Of a stretch of DNA of 64,000 bases, positions 43,619 to 54,491 are shown piece by piece. The stretch covers positions 32,372,401 to 32,436,400 of the forward strand of contig OY754471.1 in the NCBI GenBank assembly GCA_963575645.1. The letters run 5' to 3'. How positions within the stretch are numbered: position 1 is the first letter of the stretch; every line of letters starts with the position of its first letter. This stretch comes from Xanthostigma xanthostigma. Its lineage: Eukaryota > Arthropoda > Insecta > Raphidioptera > Raphidiidae. The notes under the pieces are model-generated. The model saw only the letters and a list, made by a program, of their open reading frames with translations. It did no database searches and was not told where the DNA came from. The position numbers and the translations under genes were made by a program.

Positions 43619-46244
43619 ATCAACACCGGCCGTGAAAGCCTACACACTCGGATAATATTTTTTAAACTTTGCCAAAATTATCTAATGCATTGTCTAAAGC
43701 ATTTTCCTTTGCCCTCTTTGATTATTTATACATAAGGCCGCCAACTAAACGCAAAATAAAACTAAAAGTAAAAGTCTTTAATTTTCATTTTGTTTTATCC
43801 TTCTAACCCACGGAAGATTTCGACGGAACCCTTATAATTTCATCATGTCTGTCCGTTCGTATATCATACCCATCTTTCCATTTCTGGTGACTGGACTAAT
43901 ACTAAACTATATAATACATACTAATAATATTATTTTGGCTATTATATAATAGCTACTGTGGTTGATCGTAGAATAGTTATATACCAGCTTTGCGTAAAAA
44001 AAGTAGCGAAAGTATACAGAAAATAAGAAAAATATCAATCCTAAATAAATATATGTATGTAGTATATTGTGTTGTTTTCGTTTTTGATCTTACGAATATT
44101 TATCACATCTGATATACGAGTATATACCTATAGGTATACTTACGTAGACGAAAGCTTACTTTGCTGTTTTTGGGAAGAAATTTCCGAAGCTATTTATAAT
44201 CTAGACATCTGTACACAGGTAAGTTATGACTATTTGTTGTTTTGCACACACCGCTACACTGTTAGAGGCATGTGCTCTATTATTGCTTTGCTTGATAGAG
44301 CTCAGTTTCGTTCATAGAGGAGAATAGAATAGAATACAAGAAGTTATATTTGGGTTAATTTCGCACGAAATCCATTCCAATTGTACCTTTTTGAAAATAG
44401 GAGTTTTTGTTCTATAAAACGGAACCATTTTTAGATTGATTCGAGTTCATCATTTATAGTTAGAGGATGGCGACAGAAATGGTCAATAACACTGGGTGTC
44501 AGAAACGCTCTCTTTCGTGTAGTCTGAGCCTCCCTCTAAAAGTCCGCTTGGTGGAGTAAGCGTCTAGCGCGTTGCGGTACGCCACTGAGACGCCTAAAAA
44601 AACGGCAAAAGTCTTCTGCGAAATGGCTGAAAATGACTGAACAGCATCTGGGGGACCTCCTAGTTGCAGGAAAAATATTTTCTGCCAATTTACCTCATGT
44701 AAAGACTGTATTGTTGGCTTTAGCTGGCAGGATCGCCATGTAATAATTGTTGGTGGTTGTTCAGGTTCTTTTTGAGTTAATAATACCTTTCAATTTGATT
44801 TAATTATGTTTATTTACAAACACCAACGTCGACATATGCCAGCTCGCGCTGGCATAATGACGCCTGTTCACTACATCACTTCCTTTCTTCCTTCCAAAAT
44901 ACATATAGGTATTTATATTATACCGAAATGCAACCCATGCATTATTAACTAACATTATTAAGTGTTATAATCAACACTACCTTTGCAGTTTACATTTCAA
45001 TTAATATACGTAACTTAACCTACTTGATGTATGTATCCACTACAAGACTTCCAAAATCCTCTCAAAAAATAAAAAAAAAATAAAAAATCAAAAAATAAAA
45101 TTGAATTGAAGTTGAAACTAGATAGAATGGTCGATTCAGTGGCCCGGAATACGAGAAAACAATTTCGTGGCTCCAAGTAACCAAAATTCCTTTCGATGAT
45201 TCTCCATAATTTTCACAGGCAAAAATTCACAAAGTCCTCGCGCGGTGGCAGAACCTCTTACCAGGTTTTCTACTAGTACGCAAAAACTTTGTAAAAAATA
45301 TTATCTGCCAATTTTGCCACTGCTCAATCACAGTCTGCCAATTTAAAGTACTTGTCATTAATGTTTTACCTGAATACCATGTTAAACTTTCCGTGAACAT
45401 CATACAGTGGAAAACTTAACGGGATGCGCACTTTTGGTTTTGCCAACTATTCTTTTTTTCAGTGACTATGATACTGGGAACTAAAGCCTTCTTTTGAAAG
45501 TTAAAGGAGAGGGGATGTTGAGGGCAACTATACAAATATTATACTTTAAAAATAACATTAAAATAAAGTTGAAACATTGAGGGTGGCGAGTGCTACGATA
45601 AAATGTCGAGAGAAGGACATTAAATATTTTATTATTTTTATTCAAATCTTTAACGACTCATTCAACACAGGTTTACGATTAACATCAGTTTTGGCGCAAT
45701 GACAGAACGAAAAAAGACAGACTGTTTTTTTCCGGAAAAACTGTTTAATACACCAATATTTTCAATTGGCTGGAAAGTGAGGGAGAATGAATAACTGCAT
45801 GTTTCCTGGATAAAGACGACACATGACGATACGACCCGATGCGAATTACGATGAGACAAAATGCTGCCTCCAAAATATATTTTCAAATGCAGCAATTCTC
45901 ACAAAATAAATGCGACGCGGCGGCAACATTTTTGATTACAGAAAGGATAGTCAAAAAAATTGATTTGACAATTACCTTTTATTATATAATTCCTTATAGG
46001 TCGAGCGTCGTAAATTAAAATCAACAACTGAAATTTTAGCTGTGGTCTCTACATTAAATCTGTTTCCTTGGTCCACTGTTGGCCTGTCAAAGAGAATATT
46101 TTTTTCCACATTTGTGTTGTGACCCGGAATCGTAAAGTAATTCAAAGAATAAGAAATTCTGAATAGCAATTTGAGTACTCATTGATTTAAAATAGGTTAT
46201 GATGCAACGGCCGTTTAAAATCAACATCTTTTTTTCCTTTTTAG
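43619..46244. other. Unassigned stretch
   Basis: No gene recognised in 2.6 kb. The segment 44480-44660 is less AT-rich. GCACTTTTGGTTTTGCCAAC at 45430 recurs at 59202, a small dispersed repeat. Low-complexity A-rich DNA at 45065-45110. Confidence 0.35.
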
Positions 46245-46345
46245 GGTTCCGTACCCGAAGGGTGCTCAACGGGACCTTATTACTAAGCCTCTGCTGTCCG
46301 TCCGTCTGTCTGTCAGCGGGCTGTATCTTAAGAACCGTAATAGGT
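46245..46345 (+). repeat. AGGGTTCCGTACC-type lepidopteran repeat
   Basis: AGGGTTCCGTACCCGAAGGG, CAACGGGACCTTATTACTAA and CTGTCCGTCCGTCTGTCTGT, then GGGCTGTATCTTAAGAACCG, match a very common lepidopteran dispersed repeat. The 96-codon frame overlapping it is not a gene. Confidence 0.7.
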
Positions 46346-46389
46346 AGAGAGTTAAAATTTTCGCAAAGCGTGTATTTCCCCAAAGAGGA

Positions 46390-46825
46390 AAAAAATAAGA
46401 AAAAAAAGTTTTTTGCTTATAAATCGCTCAATTTAAATCAGATCTTTTCGAGACCTGTCTTAAATGAAAGAGGAGACAATTTTACATAGATTTTGTATAA
46501 CAGAATTCATCGAAACACTTTTTTTATACAGCTTTATATAGAAAACAAGCTGTCTAAATTCAATTTTGTCTAATACATAGCTTACACGAACCGGATGTCT
46601 TCGTCTGTTGCACACTGTGATATAGGAATTTAAAGATTGCGTATGTTCTATCTTAAAATAAAAGGATTGCGTTTGTTCGAAAACGGATGTCATTTCAAAT
46701 ATTAGTCAATGTTTTGGCATTGATATTTTGTGAAATGCAACGCCTTCTCAGATAACGGTTTGAATAACTAATTAATTATTAGAACATATTACTTTGACAG
46801 ACTATGTAAACGTCTTTTTGACATT
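46390..46825 (+). repeat. Segment shared with 59866-60265
   Basis: CGCTCAATTTAAATCAGATC, ATTTTACATAGATTTTGTAT, TTTTGTGAAATGCAACGCCT and TACTTTGACAG occur in the same order at both loci, each immediately upstream of a 5'-deleted R copy. It thus defines an R subfamily of about 900 bases. Confidence 0.7.
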
Positions 46826-46869
46826 TTTTACCATTCCAACATCACGGATGAGCGGAATGAAACCAAATT

Positions 46870-48442
46870 GGCCATAGCGGAATAAGCATGGGTAAGGTGC
46901 CCCCGCACGGATTGGGTTAGTTTTTTTTTCATTTATAGCGATTGATAAATGAATAAGATTTGGAAAATTTCAGCCCTAAAAAATCAACCCCTGGGGAGTT
47001 GGAATTAATTTTCGAAAAATCATAAAAAAATCATAACTTTTGAATAGCTGAACTGATTTTGATGAAAATTTAATATGATTTAGATATTACTACAGCGCAT
47101 CTTAAGAAAAATTATCAGCTCGAAAAAAAATATATAACCTCAAAAAAAAATAATTTCAGTTTTTAATTTTTTTTTTTTAATTATTTGCAATTTTGGTACA
47201 ATCACCAAAATTTTTGTAAAAATTTCTGAAACTACTTTACGTAACACATAATTTTTTCATAACGAGATTCCGGGTGCGTCATGGTTAAAAAAATAAAAAA
47301 GTTAGAAAATATTTTTTTTTTATATGTTATGATCATGGTACAATTATAACAATTTTTGACGTGATAACGTCTTATATATTGATGAAACACCAGCTGCACG
47401 CACGAAAAAGTGTAACGTTCCGAAAAGTGTAACGTTCCGATTGATGAAACACCTGCAGCTGCACGCACGAAAAAGTGCAACGTTCCGCCTGACCCTGTGC
47501 GGCGTGCAAGCGAGAGCGCAGTTATGTATTATTAAATATGATATTCGAGCGGAATACGTTATCACGTAAAACTATCGTCCGTAAACCGACTTTACAGACA
47601 ACCAATTTTTTTGTAGGTTCGGGAATCTTTTTAACATAACATATTATTTTTTTCGGAATTTAAAAACACTAAAATGACTAATAGCAGTTAATTCGCCTAT
47701 TTTACTTTTTTTTTCCTTCAACTCATTCGTTGTTTCAGTTCTGTTCTTAGACCTGAAGCGAATAAGAATAGAATAATCACTAGTATCAGAAAGAGGTAAT
47801 AAGAAAGTTTTTGTACATAACGTTATCAGTTCATGCATGTTAAAAAGAAGCTATAAAAAAATATTTTCAAACATTTTTATTTTTTTGACCATGACGCACC
47901 CGGAAACTCGTTATGAAAAAATTATATGTTATGTTAAACAGATTCCCGAACCTACAAAAAAATTGTTGTAATTGTACCATGATCATAACCTATAAAAAAA
48001 AAATATTTCCAAACTTTTTTATTTTTTTGACCATGACGCACCCTGAAACTCGTTATGAAAAAATTATATGTTACGTAGAGTAGTTTCAGAAATTTTTACA
48101 AAAATTTTGGTGATTGTACCAAAATCGCAAATAATTAAAAAAAAAAATAAAAACTTAAATTATTTTTTTTTTGAGGTTATATATTTTTTTTCGAGCTGAT
48201 AATTTTTCTTATGATGCGCTGTAGTAATATCTAAATCATATTAAATTTTCATCAAAATCAAGTCAGCTATTCAAAAGTTATGATTTTTTTATGATTTTTC
48301 GAAAATTAATTCTCACTCCCCAGGGGTTGATTTTTTAGGGCTAAAATTTTCCAAATCTTAATCATTTATCAATCGCTATAAATGAAAAAAAAACTAAGCC
48401 AATCCGTGCGGGGGCATCTTACCCATGCTTATTCCGCTATGG
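46870..48442. mobile_element. 1.57-kb palindromic insertion with target duplication
   Basis: The ends GGCCATAGCGGAATAAGC and GCTTATTCCGCTATGG face each other. Arms of about 490 bases match with few changes (AAAAATCAACCCCTGGGGAG, CGCATCTTAAGAAAAATTAT, ATGACGCACCCGG). The direct repeat CCAAATT (46863-46869 and 48443-48449; 5-7 bp depending on where the ends are drawn) marks insertion into an R repeat. Part of the right arm is duplicated (two ACCATGACGCACCC blocks, 47889 and 48030). The centre holds another element. Confidence 0.8.
47363..47610. mobile_element. Element with TGACGTGATAACGTC end and GTAACGTTCC iterons
   Basis: TTGACGTGATAACGTCTTAT at 47357 and CGTTATCACGTAAAACTATC at 47559 are inverted relatives. 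Inside, AAAAAGTG(T/C)AACGTTCC recurs three times, then GCCTGACCCTGTGCG. The same ends and iterons occur at 59708 and 60664. Non-coding; superfamily unknown. Confidence 0.65.
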
Positions 48443-48647
48443 CCAAATTTTGGAAGCATGTTTGATATGAAAAAAAGAAAAGGTCTATTGTTTTTGAGGG
48501 ACATCGGCGCAAGCGCAAAAGAAATATATATTATAATGTTGTTTTTATACAATAATGATATAATTTTCATAAAGGTTTATTATTTTCTTTTACAGGAGTT
48601 TTGTAAAATAAATTTTTCCGAAAAATCGGCGCATGCGTAAAAGAAAT

Positions 48648-48715
48648 ATATATATACTATATATATATATACTATATATATATATACTATATATATATAA
48701 ATATACATATATACT
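48648..48715 (+). repeat. (TATATATACTA)n microsatellite
   Basis: Alternating TA runs punctuated by TAC at regular intervals, within the tandem R units. Confidence 0.9.
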
Positions 48716-48905
48716 ATAAGGTTATTTTTTATATAATAATGGTAAACAGTTTATTATTCTATCTATTTTTACAAGTTTTGTATTTTTTTTGGTGAAAATC
48801 GGCGCATGCGCAAGAGAGTTATATGCTATAACGTTTTTTTTTATAAAATAATGTTATATTTTCAAAACGGTTTATTATTATATTTTACAAAAATTTTTTG
48901 TAAAA

Positions 48906-49234
48906 AAAATGTTTATAATATAATAGATAACGCCGGGGTGTTTATGTAAAATTTCATAAGTAATTTTTAGTTTGAGAAACTTCACTACATTCAGGAACGT
49001 TCTTTAAGGTCATCCAAATGAAATATTTCGTAACTTTGTAGAAGTTTTCAGTCCAAGGCCATAAATAGTTAACTGCACTTGTCTTATATTTTCTTTGAAA
49101 ACTGTCACTTGCTGTTTTTGTTTGCGCGAGTCACAGCACAAAGATAAATACCTAACGAAAACCAGACAGGCCGGACAACCGTTCAAAAAGCTTAACCATG
49201 TCCGATTTTATCCGAACGCCTGGAAACGCTAGCT
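48906..49234. other. Unassigned stretch
   Basis: No feature recognised. Confidence 0.35.
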
Positions 49235-49498
49235 CTAAGAAAATATACGAAATATCTTCAACAGAGGACGTAGTTCCTGGAACAAGTCTACGCTTATGAG
49301 AGTGTTGTTGGTCGCTCTAAGTCGGTTAGTGAGGGTTTCCAATAGAACTGCCAAGGAAAAAATTTCATCGTCACTAGAAGAACTCATTTGTTTATTGGCA
49401 TTTGTTTTTTTTCTTTTTTTTTCTAAGTAGTACGTGCGTTGCTGCCGTCGCATCGCTATGTGAGAATCGAGTATATAAAGCTGAACATTTGCCTTCAC
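49235..49498 (-). pseudogene. Possible Harbinger-type nuclease N-terminus
   Basis: The minus-strand frame of 87 codons contains KKTNANKQMSSSSDDEIFSL followed by AVLLETLTNRLRATNN. Acidic-serine starts of the form MSSSSDDExxxLAxLLE are typical of HARBI1-like Harbinger nucleases. No helix-turn-helix or DDE region follows before the stop, and no element ends were located. It could also be a chance acidic frame. Confidence 0.3.
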
Positions 49499-49560
49499 GG
49501 GAATAAAACTTTCATTGCAAGACGTTCGTCGTTCAGCTAAGAGTTAAAATGTAAATTTGT
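49465..49560 (+). promoter_or_regulatory. TATA / poly(A) signal cluster, LTR-like
   Basis: GTATATAAAG at 49471 is followed by AATAAA at 49503 and then GACGTTCGTCGTTCAGC. TATA then AATAAA within about 30-40 bases is the U3-R arrangement of some insect LTRs. No terminal TG...CA or target duplication was found, so this is only a hint. Confidence 0.2.
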
Positions 49561-50107
49561 ATTCGGCTCAGCGTTACCGGAGCGTATACTTTCAAGTTTT
49601 AAGTAAGAAACGCGTATCTTGGTCGTTGTTATACCTATTGATGTACTTTGCTTGATTTCACACTTAATTTATAATTTATAATTATAATTTATCAAAAATT
49701 AAAACTTCAATTTTTCAAATTTAAACTTTCAATTTCTAAGGAACGCACCCTGAACGCAACTGACAATGGATGAAATTGCGAAACGCGACTCTACATGTTG
49801 CACTTATCTCAGGGGACGTCAATTAATTACGTGAGATGCTTTCTTTAAAATTTGGACCCTCCTATCTCTCCGTGAGATTTGATAAGATGTAGTGCTCTCC
49901 GCACGTAAGATTTACCCTATTTTTTTAAATTAAATTTATGTCACTAAATACCTAAGCGTTAGTTTTAATGTCTTCTATGTACTACATTTTTTTCTGTACA
50001 ATAAGCGGAGAAAAATTATATAAAATGTTACACTGATCGACGGAAATTTTTCTCTACTAATATGAATTTAAAATAATTGCAAGTGTTTAGTAAGATATTT
50101 AAGAGTA
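49561..50107. other. Unassigned stretch
   Basis: No feature recognised. Confidence 0.4.
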
Positions 50108-50735
50108 CTTTTTTACCCGACTGCGGCGCAGCCAAAAAGGAAGGGTTATGAGTAACAGTCTATGTATGTTTGTATTTACGGATGTTCCACCGTAGCGCCT
50201 AAACTATTCATCCGATTTTGATAAATAAGGTGTCAATCGATTCGTTATTATGATCTGGGTAACATAGGCTACATTTATTTTTGAATTTTGGTCCCATAGG
50301 TAAGCAAATTCGAAAGAAATAAAAAATAATTTCAAAAAGAAAATAATTATAATAAAAAATAATGTCAAAAACTAAAACCCGACTATTGGAAAGTATGACA
50401 CAAGAAAATATTCTCATCTGAGGATAGCCGTGGTCGTATGCCACCTACCTTAACAATTCATTTTAACAATAGTAAGCGATCATAAGCTTTAGGGTAAAGT
50501 GCATCACGCTATACATCTAGAGGACGCCACATGACCATAATATATATGAGGTGGCATACAACCACGGCTATCCTCAGATGAGAATATTTTCTTGTTTCGT
50601 ACTTTTCAGTAGTCGGGTTTTATTTTTTGAACTGAATTATTTTATTTTCGTGCCCATAATATTTATTTTCGTACTATTTCGGGTACCCGACTTAACTAAA
50701 CCGAGGATGGACACTGGCAAAACTGATTCGGGTAT
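50108..50735. mobile_element. CCCGACTGC-family repeat with nested palindrome
   Basis: Begins TTTTTTACCCGACTGCGGCG then AAAAAGGAAGGGTTATG, a lepidopteran repeat start related in layout to the AACCGACTTC family at 18784. CGGGTACCCGACTTAAC at about 50680 may be its other end. It is interrupted by a palindrome at 50377-50625. Confidence 0.5.
50377..50625. mobile_element. Palindromic MITE, ~76-bp arms
   Basis: AAAACCCGACTATTGGAAAG is mirrored by CTTTTCAGTAGTCGGGTTTT. The inner arms contain ATATTCTCATCTGAGGATAG and CCGTGGTCGTATGCCACCT with their complements. The 97-base loop is unique. The mirror-image open frames MAYDHGYPQMRIFS and MAYNHGYPQMRIFS come from the arms and are not genes. Confidence 0.8.
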
Positions 50736-51189
50736 GTTTTTAAGTTCTATTAATTTTATTTTTAATTCAATTAACTGTGTTTAGCCCATACCTATAACAT
50801 AGATATCATTGAAACAACTATAAAGTACCTACCGTTATCCATGCGTATCTGAACACAGAGGTGGTTTGATAGGCTGGATGTTGTTTTTGTTTTTAGCAAC
50901 TGGCAGGTATCTGGTAAATGGTGAGACGGTCCCGCCTTAGTACGGTAGCGCTCTATATAAGTTGTATCGATCGGCGCCTCGGTGACGTCCCGACGCCTCC
51001 TTTATACTCGGCTTGAACATGAACTTGCGTCGTCTGTTCTTTTAGAGGACATCTGATTAAATTAGGTAACACCAAATATTATTGTTGTTATATAATTCTT
51101 GGGTACATATTAGAAATATCAATGGAGAGAAGAATAACGGATGGTTAAAGGCGTTTCCTTGTTCAGTGGATATTTCGTGAATTTGTAGA
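50736..51189. other. Possible solo-LTR or promoter segment
   Basis: The segment 50920-51050 is GC-richer with CTATATAAG at 50951 and downstream GATCGGCGCCTCGGTGACGT and TGCGTCGTCTGTTC. This resembles a retroelement or gene promoter. LTR ends were not found and no coding sequence follows. Confidence 0.2.
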
Positions 51190-51355
51190 TTCCCACAGTT
51201 TTTTGTCTACTTACGTAACAAAATTGATCTCCACGAAAAGTGCTTTTATTTCCATTTTAAATATTGGTGAAAAAAATTTTGGAATCGGATGAGTAGTTTC
51301 GGAGATTACCTTCTACATCGAAGCTTACAAACTTTATCTCTTTACAAGATCTATA
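51190..51355 (-). mobile_element. Helitron 5' fragment, minus strand
   Basis: Its complement reads TTGTAAAGAGATAAAGTTTG...CCGAAACTACTCATCCGATT, matching the Helitron start at 37619. Truncated. Confidence 0.45.
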
Positions 51356-51375
51356 TACATACACAGGTGACCGGT

Positions 51376-51767
51376 AATTGCTCGTATTCCTCTCGGAAAA
51401 AGAAACTAGGACTAATTTGAGATGATTTAACCACTCGGGGGTCGGAAATGCGTCATTTTTTATGATAATGACACTTCTGTGAAGAATTTTTATTTTATTC
51501 ATTGTAAGTTTTAACACACAACATAAAATATAACAGGAAATTTCGTGGTTTTTAGCTTTAGGAAGGTTGGCCAAATAGTAAGCTATCAGATCATAGAAAA
51601 ATGCAGGCCAAAAAGTGAGAATATGTTTTTTTTTTATTTTTAACTCCCAAAATTGGGAATTTTGTAAAAAGAAAACCGAAGTAGATTTTTTCGAAAATGA
51701 CGCATTTTCGACTCCCAAGTGATTTTAAATTAGTCAGTTTCTTCTCCCGAGAGGAATACGAGCAATT
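51376..51767. mobile_element. Foldback MITE, ~85-bp arms
   Basis: AATTGCTCGTATTCCTCTCG at 51376 is mirrored by CGAGAGGAATACGAGCAATT ending 51767. TGCGTCATTTT/AAAATGACGCA close the inner arms. The 225-base centre is unique. The 153-codon frame on the minus strand (51257-51718), the longest here, spans this element and reads through its arm. It has no recognisable domain and is probably chance. Confidence 0.75.
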
Positions 51768-51929
51768 AAAAAATCTCGTATCACGATGTTCGTCCGCGCT
51801 AATCACTGAAAACACTGAGCCGATTTTGATGAAATTTTATAAATGTGTCTTCCTTGGTCCAACATACACTATAGTTTTTGTTAAATATTTTGTACAAAAT
51901 TACGGTATTTTCTCACAAAAAAACTGTTT

Positions 51930-52100
51930 TAGTAACATGCAGTGACATTTCATATAGAATTGACTCAAAGCTATTAGTTCAGAAGTAAATCTGATAGAAT
52001 TTGCTCAAAGCTATTAGTGTTCAGGCGCCGGGTTGCAAATAAAATACATTTTGCAGAATTATATCTATCGCATCCGGGTAAAACTGGGTCGGGGAGCTAG
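51930..52100 (+). mobile_element. Helitron 3' fragment
   Basis: TTTTGCAGAATTATATCTAT...GGGTAAAACTGGGTCGGGGAGCTAG followed by T has the 3' CTAG and hairpin form. The preceding 110 bases match 58905-59073, including an internal duplication of CTCAAAGCTATTAGTTCAG-type units. Confidence 0.6.
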
Positions 52101-53162
52101 TACATCTTTAAATATCTATAAATAAAATGGAAATGTAAGTTTGTAATATCGAAATTACTTTGATTTTTTAAGCTAAAACTGTTTTTCGTTTGCTATAGGT
52201 TTTGATTCCCAAAAGTCTTGAAAGACGGACAGACAGATATACAACAAAGTGATCCTATAAGGGTTTCAGTTTCATTTTGAGGTACGGAACTCTAAAAATG
52301 TGCCTTTTTCGCACTAGTGCGTCTAACAACACAAAAGTAATGCGGTTATAACAATTCAATAAGTACCTAACATCTCTGTCAGTTGCCATTTAAGTCCATG
52401 TGATCGACAAAGAAGCAAAGTAGTCTTGGTAAAAAATTTAATTTCCAATATGGCTGAACTGTCAAATATCCAAATATGTACTTATCATGAAGTGAAACTA
52501 AGTTATTTTACAGGAAGTACGCGCAAAAAATGTAGAATGTACATTGTTTGTAAATGATATTGACTCGGGTGACCGTTAAAACTTTCAGATCGTTCGTTTT
52601 AACATAATGTCACTTTTGCGTATAATAAATTCATTTACGAACGAGATACATACACTACTGTTATCATTAAGATACGAATGGAGACGTCAAAGTCGTTTTA
52701 AGTGGGAATTTTCAGCATTTAAATTCTACCATTTAATTTTGATTTAACTGTAGCTAACACCAAATATTAGATAATATAATTTTTGTTCAATATTGTTTTC
52801 AATTATTTTTGGCGCTATTTCTCAAAAATATGAAATCACTCTGTTAGTGCATCATATTGTGCGTAAATAATTTAATTTAGATTAAAATCTAATAAGAAAT
52901 CTCTAATTCACCGCGGTAAAACGGTAATACAATAATTTATTCGGGAGATTTTTAATTTAATTTAGTGTTACATCGCGTAAGAACTCTTCTTGACGAAGCA
53001 ATGCAGATTTTACCAACAAGGGTTATTAACTGTTTTTTATATATTTTCTTTCTCTTTTAAACGTACTGTGCGCTGAAGAAAGATCAAGCGCGTGTTAAAT
53101 ACTGAATCATGGTTGGTGACATCGTCTGGGAGCATTCTAGTGCATTTTCACAGTGTCTAAAC
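52101..53162. other. Unassigned stretch with one repeat fragment
   Basis: 52195-52300 (minus) is a decayed AGGGTTCCGTACC-type repeat (GACGGACAGACAGATATACA, GAGGTACGGAACTCTAAAAA). TTTCGCACTAGTGCG at 52308 is a small palindrome also near 27889. No gene recognised. Confidence 0.4.
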
Positions 53163-53215
53163 CGCTCTGTAAACGATAAAATTTGTTTGACAAATTTGTT
53201 TGTCAAACTTTTCGT
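53163..53215 (+). mobile_element. Isolated end of the CCCTGTAAACG element
   Basis: GCTCTGTAAACGATAAAATT then TGTTTGACAAATTTGTTTGT matches the left end of 53753-54115. Only this end is present, immediately before a Penelope coding remnant. Confidence 0.6.
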
Positions 53216-53221
53216 TATAAA

Positions 53222-53305
53222 AATACAAATAATTTCAACCGCAAAGATGAAGGCTTCAATCTAAGTAAAACCTGGACACCAGCACTGTGCAATACCAACC
53301 CATAG
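53222..53305 (+). pseudogene. Penelope-like ORF C-terminus
   Basis: The frame NTNNFNRKDEGFNLSKTWTP then ALCNTNP-stop matches the conserved tail of Penelope polyproteins after the GIY-YIG domain ('xxNFNRxDGxxLSKxWxPxL'). Everything upstream is missing. It is followed directly by the Penelope 3' region. Confidence 0.65.
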
Positions 53306-53540
53306 AATGAAACGACCAATCACAGAAAAGCATACTACGACCAAGTAGAGAACACGAGCACGCTAACCATAAAAGACGGAAGTACCACACTTGTCGACAC
53401 ACTTACCTGTGAGCAGCCTAGAAGGACACTTCGCCCGCTACCACATCGCCTTTGATAATGTCTACCGCAGTTGCAGACGAACCGTCAGGTAGAAATACCA
53501 ATGGACCACGGCATACAAGCCCGGAAACCAAGAAGATTTG
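53306..53540 (+). mobile_element. Penelope-like 3' untranslated region
   Basis: The last 157 bases (53384-53540) nearly duplicate 43458-43618. GAAACGTC in that copy is GAACCGTC here (about 53477), so the hammerhead-like GAAA box is mutated. Confidence 0.6.
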
Positions 53541-53752
53541 TAATATTATATAGGTACATAGATTAAAACAATCAGTTATTACAAATGGAACGGAAAAATT
53601 GGTTGTATAACAAAAATGTTAATACAAACTTCTGAACATTTTGAAAAAAAGTCGTTTATTCATTAAAACATCCAGGATAATAAATTCAAATATAGTGCCA
53701 GATAATCTTGATTTAAAACATTTAATGGAATGCGAAACATTCTATAAAATTA

Positions 53753-54115
53753 AGCACCCTGTAAACGATCAAATTTGTTTGACAAATTTGTTTGTCAAAC
53801 TTAACGTTTTCATCAAACAATAGCTTTAACGACCAAACCAAAGATTTTGTCAAATTTGCCCGTAGATTCGGTTTTCTTCTTGTCGTGACATGACATTACG
53901 TATCGTGTGCCGAATGTGGTCTTGGGATTTTGTTTGACAAACACCGCCTCTCACCATCACACTTGTATGGCAAACACGCCGTCAATCCAGATTTTCGTCA
54001 AACGCATCAAACACGTAGGTTGTTTGAACAAACGCGTCAAACAAAGCTGCACACTATCAAATGGTTTGACAAACACATAAAATTTGACAAACAATTTGAT
54101 CGTTTACAGGGCGCT
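53753..54115. mobile_element. Harbinger-like MITE with TTA duplication and TTTGACAAA iterons
   Basis: AGCACCCTGTAAACGATCAA and TTGATCGTTTACAGGGCGCT are inverted ends flanked by TTA on both sides (53750-53752 and 54116-54118), a duplication typical of PIF/Harbinger. TTTGACAAA, TTTGTCAAA and CGTCAAAC motifs recur throughout. 363 bases; the 63-codon frame inside is not a gene. Confidence 0.7.
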
Positions 54116-54118
54116 TTA

Positions 54119-54490
54119 TGATACGAAGCGAATCGTTTATTTATGTCACAAACGAAGCACATTACCATCATTTTTAACTTAAAACTCTGAAAGCAGTTTC
54201 TGTATTCTTAAAAAAAACGTAGAAAAGACGGAAAAACTTTGTACGGACAAGTTATTCCTTTGAGCACGTTGCTTATGAACTGTGAAGTCTGAACGATGAA
54301 CGATTTCCTAAATTCTACTAGTTGTAGGCATGAGTAAAAATATCGATATTTTTTCAGAAAAAAATCGATTTATGTCGTCGTTATTTTTAATTTCGAAATA
54401 TCAATATTCGATATTTATTTCCGAGTGTCAAATTTGATATATTTTCAAGAGCTCTGTACATCGCATGTATCTGACCTCGGGGCGCGTACT
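54119..54490. other. Unassigned stretch
   Basis: No feature recognised; a run of ATCGATA-type motifs lies at 54340-54415. Confidence 0.35.
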
Positions 54491-54491
54491 G

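Larger units (their letters stand above)
46826..48905 (+). repeat. R-family repeat, copy E, split by a 1.57-kb palindrome
   Basis: Left part 46826-46869 (ACCATTCCAACATCACGGAT...GAAACCAAATT). It resumes at 48443 (CCAAATTTTGGAAGCATGTT). After that come four tandem core units, each beginning near AAATCGGCGCATGCG and holding TATATGCTATAACG. CCAAATT flanks the inserted palindrome on both sides. Confidence 0.75.

Noticed and set aside
46199..46489. 96-codon frame
   Set aside because: Spans the AGGGTTCCGTACC-type repeat and has no protein family resemblance.
50208..50784. Two similar frames, MAYDHGYPQMRIFS and MAYNHGYPQMRIFS
   Set aside because: The similarity comes from the arms of a palindromic MITE, not from duplicated genes.
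51257..51718. 153-codon minus-strand frame, the longest in the window
   Set aside because: It runs from a MITE arm across unique AT-rich DNA into a Helitron fragment and has no recognisable motif, so it is most likely chance.
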